Below, piece after piece: positions 1 to 5,507 of a stretch of 5,925 bases of DNA (position 1 is the first letter of the stretch; every line of letters starts with the position of its first letter). The notes under the pieces are model-generated. The model did not search any database. It was given only the letters and a program-made list of their open reading frames with translations, and had not been told where the DNA came from. A program made the translations under genes and the position numbers. Source of the DNA: Caryophanales bacterium UBA6414 (lineage in GTDB: Bacteria > Bacillota_I > Bacilli_A > RF39 > UBA660); contig DJPK01000055.1 of assembly GCA_002438545.1 (NCBI GenBank), forward strand, positions 1 through 5,925, read 5' to 3'.

Positions 1-1277
1 TTACATATAAAAATATTATTAATTTTCAAGATAAAGTATCAGTTAGTAATACCAATAAATTATTATCTAATAGTGTAGAAGATAATGCCTTAGATTATAA
101 CTTTGATAATACTAATGATTTAAATAAATATTTTAATAGTCAAATACCTAGTAATAAGAATGAATATACAGGTATATTTAAAGATAAAAACTTAATATAT
201 ATAACTGCTGAATCTTTTTATCCAATGGCTATTAATAAAGATATAACACCAACTCTATATAAATTATATAGTGAAAGTATGAAGTTTAACAACTTCTATA
301 GTCCTATATATAACTGTAGTACTTCTGATGGAGAATTTGTTTCTTTATTATCACTAATTCCCGGAGTATCTGTTTGTAGTATGGATAAAACTATTAATAA
401 AGATTATATATATTCTTATGGTAAAGTATTTAGTAACTTAGGTTATTATACTAGTGCTTATCATGGAGGAGATTCTACCTTCTACCAAAGAGATATTACC
501 ATGCCCAACTTAGGTTATTCGATGTTTATGGGTTGTGATAATGGTTTAAATGATTGTAATATATGGCCTCGTAGTGATATTGAAGTAATTGCTAATAGTA
601 CTAAGTATTATTTAAATAAAGATAAGTTTATGACTTATTATATGTCTATTAGTGGTCATATGGAATATAACTTTAAAACTAATGATATAGCTATTAAGAA
701 TAAAGACTTAGTTGATAAACTAGATGTTAGTAATGATATTAAAGCTTATTTTGCTACTCAAATAGAGTTCGATAAATCACTAGAGTTATTACTAAATAGA
801 CTAGAAGAAAATAATTTATTAGATGATACCATAATTGTTATTGCACCTGATCATTATCCATATGGATTACCTACTAGTGAAATAGATGAATATATGAATA
901 TTAAAGATAATTATTTTGATTTATATAAAAATAGCTTAATTATATGGAATAATGGTAATTATCAAGATGTCGTAGTTGATGATTATATATCTAGTCTAGA
1001 TATATTACCAACAGTGTTAAATCTATTTGGAGTAGATTATGATTCACGATTATTAATGGGTAGAGATATATTTTCTAATAGTGAAAAGATCGTAATATTT
1101 AGTGATAGAAGTTGGATAACTAATAAAGCTAAATATAATTATTTAACTAAAAAAGTAATTAGATTAGATAATAATGTAGACAAAGAATATATTGATAGTA
1201 TTAATAAGATAGTTAATGATAAGATGTCTATGTCTAAATTAATTATTAATAGTAATTATTATGAATATTTAAGGTAA
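1..1277 (+). CDS. LTA synthase-like phosphoglycerol transferase (5' end outside window)
   Basis: This is the C-terminal part of a lipoteichoic acid synthase (LtaS)-family enzyme, which transfers glycerolphosphate from phosphatidylglycerol onto a membrane-anchored polymer outside the cell. The frame is open from base 3 with no stop, so the gene starts upstream and the usual N-terminal membrane helices are not visible. Sulfatase-fold landmarks appear in order: a metal-binding Glu in AESF (210-212), the nucleophile Thr in STSDGEF (321-323), YHG (His at 462-464), FYQRD, SGH (His at 657-659) and APDH (Asp-His at 849-854). Their spacing matches S. aureus LtaS: Thr to His is 47 residues, as for T300 to H347, and His to Arg is 9, as for H347 to R356. 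The position of LtaS W354 is Tyr here. The family call is firm. The exact substrate (LTA polymerase, primase or other phosphoglycerol transferase) cannot be settled from this piece. Confidence 0.93.
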   Translation, partial: TYKNIINFQDKVSVSNTNKLLSNSVEDNALDYNFDNTNDLNKYFNSQIPSNKNEYTGIFKDKNLIYITAESFYPMAINKDITPTLYKLYSESMKFNNFYSPIYNCSTSDGEFVSLLSLIPGVSVCSMDKTINKDYIYSYGKVFSNLGYYTSAYHGGDSTFYQRDITMPNLGYSMFMGCDNGLNDCNIWPRSDIEVIANSTKYYLNKDKFMTYYMSISGHMEYNFKTNDIAIKNKDLVDKLDVSNDIKAYFATQIEFDKSLELLLNRLEENNLLDDTIIVIAPDHYPYGLPTSEIDEYMNIKDNYFDLYKNSLIIWNNGNYQDVVVDDYISSLDILPTVLNLFGVDYDSRLLMGRDIFSNSEKIVIFSDRSWITNKAKYNYLTKKVIRLDNNVDKEYIDSINKIVNDKMSMSKLIINSNYYEYLR

Positions 1278-1296
1278 GTAATTACCTTATTTTTTT
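1270..1296 (+). terminator. Rho-independent terminator of the LtaS-like gene
   Basis: TAAGGTAA (1270-1277) pairs with TTACCTTA (1282-1289) as an 8-bp stem. The loop is GTAA, a GNRA-type tetraloop. A run of seven T (1290-1296) follows. The left arm contains the last codons and the TAA stop of the upstream gene, so the terminator is built into the coding end. Confidence 0.8.
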
Positions 1297-1305
1297 AAAA
1301 ACATA

Positions 1306-1334
1306 TTGCCATATTATTAATTTAAATATATAAT
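1306..1334 (+). promoter_or_regulatory. sigmaA-type promoter of the lipoprotein-rnhB operon
   Basis: TTGCCA (1306-1311, 5 of 6 consensus) is separated by exactly 17 bp from a perfect TATAAT (1329-1334). Transcription would start near 1341, giving a leader of about 17 nt before the ATG at 1358. It lies directly behind the preceding terminator, which marks the boundary between two transcription units. Confidence 0.8.
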
Positions 1335-1357
1335 AATTAATGTAAGTGAGGTAGTGT

Positions 1358-2047
1358 ATGAGAAAGAAAATATTATTATGTATTGTTATTTTAGGGGTAT
1401 TTTGTTTTACTGGTTGTGGTAAGAAAGAAGCAAAAGATACAGATGCTAGTAAATTTAAAGAAGAATATGAAAGTTATAATGGTAAAAAAACTAGTAGTGG
1501 TAAAGACTATTTAGAAGTTAGTATACCTAGTGATAATGTTATTAAATATAGTACTATTACTGAGTTATTAGATGTTATTAAGAATAAGTCTGGAGTTATA
1601 TATTTAGGTTATCCAACATGTCCATGGTGTAGAAATGCTATTACTCCATTATTAGAGGCTGCTAGTAGTACTTCTCTAGATAAAATCTATTATTTAAATA
1701 TGTATGAAGTAAGAGATACTATTAGTTATGAAAATGGGGAATTTGTTACTACTAAAGAGGGTAGTAGCGATTACTATGATTTAGTAGATGCTCTAAATAG
1801 TATACTAGATGATTATATTGTTAAAGATAGTAATGGAGTAGAACATAATACTTCTAAGAAAAGAATCTATGTACCATTAGTAGTATTTGTTAAAGATGGA
1901 GAAATAGTTAGTTATCATGCTGATACAGTAGCAAGTCAAACTGATCCATATGTTAAATTAACTAGTGAACAACATGATGAATTATATGATATATACCTAG
2001 ATGGTATTCATAAAGTATTAAATGATGTTTGTGATGAAAGATGTTAG
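1358..2047 (+). CDS. thioredoxin-fold lipoprotein with CPWC active site
   Basis: The 229-aa product begins with a positively charged n-region (MRKK) and a hydrophobic stretch ending in the lipobox FTGC, so it should be lipidated at Cys20 and held on the outer face of the membrane. After a Lys/Glu/Ser-rich linker, a thioredoxin-like domain runs from about residue 60 to 222. It has CPWC at 88-91 on a hydrophobic strand (VIYLGYPT) and a cis-Pro candidate in YVPLVVF (Pro173), followed by KDGE. This pattern resembles the bacteriocin-transport-accessory-protein/PedC-like thioredoxin group. An insertion of about 50 residues separates the active-site helix from the cis-Pro strand. Cys225 and Cys229 at the extreme C-terminus could form an extra redox pair. 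The likely role is disulfide exchange on envelope proteins; the partner is unknown. The start is supported by GTGAGGT (1346-1352), 5 nt upstream. It is the first gene of the operon. Confidence 0.88.
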   Translation: MRKKILLCIVILGVFCFTGCGKKEAKDTDASKFKEEYESYNGKKTSSGKDYLEVSIPSDNVIKYSTITELLDVIKNKSGVIYLGYPTCPWCRNAITPLLEAASSTSLDKIYYLNMYEVRDTISYENGEFVTTKEGSSDYYDLVDALNSILDDYIVKDSNGVEHNTSKKRIYVPLVVFVKDGEIVSYHADTVASQTDPYVKLTSEQHDELYDIYLDGIHKVLNDVCDERC

Positions 2048-2535
2048 ATAAAAATATATTGTTAGATAATGTTAGAACGCTCTATAATAAAGTATTACTA
2101 TATCGTAATCAATTAGATAAACCTAAAAATATTAGTCTAATAGCATCTCTATATATGATTAATTATAATGAACAAAGTTTTACTAATATTAATATTCCTG
2201 CTTTAGGAGAAGTCAGTAATAACTTTTGCGGTTATGCTTATAAAAATATTCTTGGTAATTATTCATTAAAGATAAATAAGAAATTAGAAGATGCTGATAA
2301 AGCAGTAATAGGCTTATATCTAGTAGGAGTCTTACTTACTAAGAATATTGATGAATATAAGTCATTAGATATAGTTACTTATTTAAAAGATAAGAAAGAT
2401 GTTAACAAAGATAGTAATGAATATGGTAATATATATGGAATGTTTGTTAGAGATATATTATTTGATGATAATAATCTATTAGAACTATTAAATAAACTAG
2501 AGGATGAAATAAGTAATGAAAAAAGAAGAAGTTGA
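2041..2535 (+). CDS. hypothetical soluble protein, 164 aa
   Basis: I do not recognise this family. The protein has no signal peptide, no convincing transmembrane segment and a single Cys (residue 63). It reads as mainly alpha-helical: an N-terminal helix (about 5-25), a hydrophobic stretch ISLIASLYMI (31-40), a central part with NFCGYAYKNILGNYSLKI, a hydrophobic helix around 87-100 (DKAVIGLYLVGVLL) and a highly charged C-terminal helix (about 144-164). Its ATG overlaps the end of the lipoprotein gene by 7 nt (ATGTTAG), and its own end overlaps rnhB by 20 nt, so translation is probably coupled on both sides. The ribosome site is weak (GATGAAAG directly upstream), which fits coupling. Codon use is like its neighbours (AGT for Ser, TTA/CTA for Leu). 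That it is a real gene is well supported by this packing and its full-length frame; its function is not. Confidence 0.75.
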   Translation: MLDKNILLDNVRTLYNKVLLYRNQLDKPKNISLIASLYMINYNEQSFTNINIPALGEVSNNFCGYAYKNILGNYSLKINKKLEDADKAVIGLYLVGVLLTKNIDEYKSLDIVTYLKDKKDVNKDSNEYGNIYGMFVRDILFDDNNLLELLNKLEDEISNEKRRS

Positions 2536-3154
2536 CTTATATAAATACGAAAAAGAATTATATAGTAAAGGTTATAACTTAATAGGTGGAGTAGACGAAG
2601 TAGGAAGAGGACCTTTAATTGGCAGTGTTGTATCAGCATGTGTTGTCTTACCTAAAGACTTTGTTTTAGAAGGCTTAACGGATTCTAAAAAGTTAAGTGA
2701 AAAGAAAAGAAATGAATATTATGATTATATTATGAAACATGCTTTAGGAGTAGGTATTGGAGTAATTGATGAGAAGAAAATAGATGAAGTTAATATCTAT
2801 GAAGCTACTAAATTAGCTATGAAAGAAGCAATTAATAATGTTGGTTTTAAAATGGATCATATCTTAATAGATGCCATGAAATTAGATATTGATACTGAAA
2901 CAACATCTATTATTAAAGGGGACGCTAAAAGTATTTCTATTGCGGCAGCTTCTGTTATTGCTAAAGTATATCGTGATAATATGATGTATGAATTAGATAA
3001 AATATATCCCATGTATGACTTAAAAAATAATAAAGGATATGGTACTAAAAAACACATTGAAGCAATAAAAGAATATGGTATTACTAAGTACCATCGACTT
3101 ACTTTTAACCCTGTTAGTATGTATAAAGATAAAATAATAGATAAAGAAAGGTGA
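2516..3154 (+). CDS. rnhB: ribonuclease HII
   Basis: RNase HII cuts the RNA strand of RNA-DNA hybrids and incises 5' of single ribonucleotides misincorporated into DNA, starting ribonucleotide excision repair in the cytoplasm. The 212-aa protein has the whole family signature: GVDEVGRGPLIG with catalytic Asp27 and Glu28 and the GRG substrate loop (30-32); DSKKLSEKKR (56-65); catalytic Asp119 in ILIDAMKL; KGDAKSISIAAASVIAKVYRD with catalytic Asp154; the GYGT motif with Tyr175, the residue that recognises the RNA-DNA junction; and YHRLTFNPV near the C-terminus. The four acidic residues expected of the DEDD active site are present. The length is close to compact RnhB proteins and lacks the long N-terminal extension of B. 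subtilis RnhB. The ATG overlaps the upstream gene by 20 nt; the best ribosome site (GAGGAT, 2500-2505) is somewhat far away, so coupled translation is likely. Confidence 0.97.
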   Translation: MKKEEVDLYKYEKELYSKGYNLIGGVDEVGRGPLIGSVVSACVVLPKDFVLEGLTDSKKLSEKKRNEYYDYIMKHALGVGIGVIDEKKIDEVNIYEATKLAMKEAINNVGFKMDHILIDAMKLDIDTETTSIIKGDAKSISIAAASVIAKVYRDNMMYELDKIYPMYDLKNNKGYGTKKHIEAIKEYGITKYHRLTFNPVSMYKDKIIDKER

Positions 3155-3158
3155 TTAT

Positions 3159-3800
3159 ATGTATTTTGGACATAATGAAGATGATGAAGACGCAAAAAAA
3201 ACTAACCCATTAGTTAATTTGCTAACTAAAAAGAATTTATTTATAATAGGGGGAATAATATTAGGAATAATAATTATAATACTTGTTATAACATTAGTTA
3301 ACAATAATAAAAATAATAAGAACAATGATGTATATACATTTGAATTAGTCGGGCCTAGTGAAATTAATGTTAGTTTAAATGATAGTTATGTTGATATTGG
3401 ATATATAGCTAGAGATGAAGAAAATAATAATATTGCTAATTTAGTTAATGTCAGTGGTAACGTAGATACTACTAAGGTAGGTACTTATAAAGTTGTATTT
3501 GTACTTACTATAAATGACAAAAATGTAACATTAGAAAGAAAAGTTAATGTTGTTAAAACAGAACAGTTACTTACTTTAATGTTAAATGGTAGTAAGAATG
3601 TAACTGTTAGAAGTAATGATGTCTATGAAGAAGAGGGATATTCTGCTGTTGACTCAGTAGAAGGAGATTTAAACGATATAGTACAAATAGCTAATTATAT
3701 AGATTATAGTACACCAGGAACTTATACAATAGTTTATTATGTAACTAATAGTAAAAATATTACTAAAGCAGTATATCGTACTATTAATATTACTGAATAA
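3159..3800 (+). CDS. single-pass membrane protein with two bacterial Ig-like (DUF5011-type) domains
   Basis: The 213-aa product has a short acidic cytoplasmic N-terminus (MYFGHNEDDEDAKK), basic residues at 24-25, one strong transmembrane helix at about 27-48 (Ile/Gly/Leu-rich), an Asn/Lys linker (49-57) and two tandem beta-sandwich domains at about 59-133 and 136-212. Each domain carries the hallmark of the Cry22-type Ig-like/DUF5011 repeat: an early D-x-GY-x-A-x-D-like segment (DIGYIARD in the first, EEGYSAVD in the second) and a late VGTYKVVF or PGTYTIVYY strand. The predicted topology is N-in, C-out, with the Ig domains at the cell surface. There is no LPxTG or enzymatic domain, so a binding or scaffold role is an inference. 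Ribosome site AAAGGTGA (3147-3154) overlaps the rnhB stop, and only 4 nt separate the genes. It is the last gene of the operon. Confidence 0.87.
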   Translation: MYFGHNEDDEDAKKTNPLVNLLTKKNLFIIGGIILGIIIIILVITLVNNNKNNKNNDVYTFELVGPSEINVSLNDSYVDIGYIARDEENNNIANLVNVSGNVDTTKVGTYKVVFVLTINDKNVTLERKVNVVKTEQLLTLMLNGSKNVTVRSNDVYEEEGYSAVDSVEGDLNDIVQIANYIDYSTPGTYTIVYYVTNSKNITKAVYRTINITE

Positions 3801-3805
3801 TATTT

Positions 3806-3845
3806 AAATACTTAGAAATTAAAATAATAATTTCTAAGTATTTTT
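3806..3845 (+). terminator. Rho-independent terminator ending the rnhB operon
   Basis: AAATACTTAGAAATT (3806-3820) and AATTTCTAAGTATTT (3829-3843) form a perfect 15-bp stem around an 8-nt loop. The right arm runs into a five-T tract (3841-3845). The stem is AT-rich but long, and it begins 5 nt after the stop codon. Confidence 0.87.
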
Positions 3846-3847
3846 AC

Positions 3848-3876
3848 TTGTTTAAATATCTAGTTTATGATATTAT
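3848..3876 (+). promoter_or_regulatory. probable promoter of the surface-protein gene
   Basis: TTGTTT (3848-3853) lies 17 bp from TATTAT (3871-3876, 5 of 6 consensus). Start of transcription would be near 3883, about 28 nt before the ATG at 3911. The preceding operon is terminated just upstream, so this gene needs its own promoter. The -35 box is a weak match, and neighbouring AT-rich alternatives (TATGAT at 3866, TATAAC at 3880) cannot be excluded. Confidence 0.5.
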
Positions 3877-3897
3877 TATTATAACAATATATAGTAG

Positions 3898-3903
3898 AAG
3901 GGA
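3898..3903 (+). promoter_or_regulatory. ribosome binding site fixing the start at 3911
   Basis: AAGGGA sits 7 nt upstream of ATG 3911, the codon immediately before a typical signal-peptide n-region (EHKK). The frame is open back to a TTG at 3848, but that codon sits on the terminator and the proposed -35 box and has no ribosome site. Confidence 0.7.
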
Positions 3904-3910
3904 TGTACTT

Positions 3911-5413
3911 ATGGAACATAAAAAATTATATATAACTTTATTAATAATATTTATAATAGTATTATGTATTGGTGGAACATTTGCTTTAGTTGCTACCTCT
4001 AATGCTATTAATATTACTCAAATTAAAGCAGGTAACTTAACAATGACTATTAGTGGTGGAACTAGTGAAAATGTATCTTTTGTACCATCTGAATGTACGG
4101 GAGACAGTGCTATTAAAAAGACTATAGTCGCTAAAGCCACTAACACTTCAGGAGGTAAAGTATCATTTAGTGTTGGACTAGACATTACAGCATTAAGTGA
4201 TACTTATAAAAAAGATACTATTAGATATGCATTATCTACTAATGCTGATAGTTGTGCAGTAGGTATAATTACTGGTGGTGATTTTAAAGATAAATCAGTA
4301 GGAGATGAAGTCTGGTTAATTAAAAATGATTATGATGATATAACTAGGTCAGGTAATACTTATACTAAAACATATTATTTATATATTTGGTTAGACAAAT
4401 CAGAAACTGAGCATTTTGATGGTAATATCTCTGTTAAATTAAAAGGTTCTACTAGTAACAACCCTAATTTGCCAGTAGCAGATGATTATAATGATGGTAA
4501 TGGTACAAATACATTATTCTATCAAATAAAAAGCACTGCGGATAAATACACAAGAATAGATTTTAGTAAAACGTCAGAAGCCTCAAGTACAAATGGGATA
4601 TATGTAACAACTAATACTTATAATGGTGTTCCAGTATATTATTATCGTGGTAATGTAGATAATCATGTACTATTTGCTAATTTTTGTTGGCAAATAATAA
4701 GAACGACAGAAACAGGTGGAGTTAAATTAATTTATGATGGAGTACCATCAAATGGTCAATGTAGTAACACAGGTAGTAATTCTACAATAGGTGATTCAGC
4801 ATTTAATTCAACTTACAATGATGCTAAATATGTAGGATATATGTACGGAAGTAGTATCGATGATACAGCAAATATTACCGATTCAACAATAAAGGAAGTA
4901 ATAGATACATGGTATAAAAGTAATATGGCAAGTTATACATCGCAATTAGAAGATACAGTATTCTGCAATGATCGAAGTTATTATATTGATGATGAATATG
5001 GTATGGGATCTGAAGTACATAAAAGATTAATCATAAATAAAACTCCGACATTAAAATGTCAAAATACAAAAGATAAATTTACGGTAAGTGCAAGTAATGG
5101 TAATGGAGCATTGACATATCCGGTTGGCTTAATAACTGCTGATGAGATTACTTATGCCGGTGGTGTGTCTGGCCTTTCAAACAAAAATAATCAGTTTTAC
5201 TTATATACAAGTGAATGGTATTGGACTATGTCTCCACAAGCTTTATGCGATGAAGATGGTTTTGCTAATGAGTACGTATTGAGATATTCAGGGAATTTGG
5301 ACAGCAAAGTTATCGACCATGCTTACGGGGTTCGCCCTGTCTTAGCACTTAAACCCGAAACAGAAATATCTAGTGGATCAGGTACATCTACAGACCCCTT
5401 TATAGTTAAATAA
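3911..5413 (+). CDS. secreted/surface protein: SipW-dependent-type signal, TasA-like N-half, DUF6273-like C-half
   Basis: The 500-aa protein starts with EHKK and a long hydrophobic segment (about 6-26) ending in GGTFALVATS. This is the form of SipW-dependent-type signal peptides of TasA/camelysin-like proteins, and the following IKAGNLTMTISGG is typical of them. Residues about 36-180 look like a beta-sandwich (ATNTSGGKVSFSV, YYLYIWLDKS). A linker at 181-200 (NNPNLPVADDYNDGNGTN) leads to a C-terminal module with NHVLFANFCWQIIRT (252-266), GGVKLIYDG (269-277), TYPVGLITADEITYAGG (402-418), YWTMSP (437-442) and GVRPVLALKP (473-482), a pattern I associate with DUF6273/FGE-like C-type-lectin-type domains of gut Bacillota. 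The tail is GSGTSTDPFIVK. There is no LPxTG anchor. It is flanked by its own promoter and terminator. Codon use changes sharply at the linker. A role in adhesion or extracellular matrix is inferred, not shown. Confidence 0.85.
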   Translation: MEHKKLYITLLIIFIIVLCIGGTFALVATSNAINITQIKAGNLTMTISGGTSENVSFVPSECTGDSAIKKTIVAKATNTSGGKVSFSVGLDITALSDTYKKDTIRYALSTNADSCAVGIITGGDFKDKSVGDEVWLIKNDYDDITRSGNTYTKTYYLYIWLDKSETEHFDGNISVKLKGSTSNNPNLPVADDYNDGNGTNTLFYQIKSTADKYTRIDFSKTSEASSTNGIYVTTNTYNGVPVYYYRGNVDNHVLFANFCWQIIRTTETGGVKLIYDGVPSNGQCSNTGSNSTIGDSAFNSTYNDAKYVGYMYGSSIDDTANITDSTIKEVIDTWYKSNMASYTSQLEDTVFCNDRSYYIDDEYGMGSEVHKRLIINKTPTLKCQNTKDKFTVSASNGNGALTYPVGLITADEITYAGGVSGLSNKNNQFYLYTSEWYWTMSPQALCDEDGFANEYVLRYSGNLDSKVIDHAYGVRPVLALKPETEISSGSGTSTDPFIVK

Positions 5414-5415
5414 TC

Positions 5416-5448
5416 AAATACTTCAGATATTAACTTCTGAAGTATTTT
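5416..5448 (+). terminator. Rho-independent terminator of the surface-protein gene
   Basis: AAATACTTCAGA (5416-5427) pairs with TCTGAAGTATTT (5436-5447) as a perfect 12-bp stem with an 8-nt loop. The stem ends in a short T run (5445-5448). It lies 2 nt after the TAA stop. Its basal AAATACTT/AAGTATTT is the same as in the terminator at 3806-3845. Confidence 0.82.
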
Positions 5449-5459
5449 CTATATTATAG

Positions 5460-5488
5460 TTGTATTTTCTTAATAATTTACTTATAAT
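5460..5488 (+). promoter_or_regulatory. promoter of the zinc-site protein gene
   Basis: TTGTAT (5460-5465) is 17 bp from a perfect TATAAT (5483-5488). The start of transcription would be near 5495, giving a leader of only about 13 nt in which the ribosome site AAGGAGG (5497-5503) begins almost at the 5' end. Confidence 0.65.
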
Positions 5489-5507
5489 ATATAGCTAAGG
5501 AGGGTTT

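Noticed and set aside
225..227. ATG 225 as the true start of the LtaS-like gene
   Set aside because: The frame is open to the window edge and the metal-binding AESF motif lies upstream of this ATG, so it is an internal Met and the gene is only cut by the window.
2379..2639. Open frame on the - strand opposite the 164-aa gene and rnhB start
   Set aside because: It is antisense to two well supported genes, crosses their boundary, has no ribosome site, and its Leu/Ser-rich composition is what AT-rich antisense of AGT/TTA/GAT codons gives.
2857..3195. Open frame on the - strand opposite the end of rnhB
   Set aside because: Shadow of the conserved RNase HII coding sequence; no promoter or ribosome site and no recognisable protein features.
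3848..3910. TTG at 3848 as start of the surface protein
   Set aside because: It lies directly after the terminator U-tract and on the proposed -35 box, has no ribosome site, and would put 21 residues before a complete signal-peptide n-region. ATG 3911 with AAGGGA is far better.
4480..5413. Diversity-generating retroelement target (variable C-type-lectin-like C-terminus)
   Set aside because: The domain type made this worth checking, but there is no near-identical template repeat, no reverse transcriptase and no accessory gene in the window.
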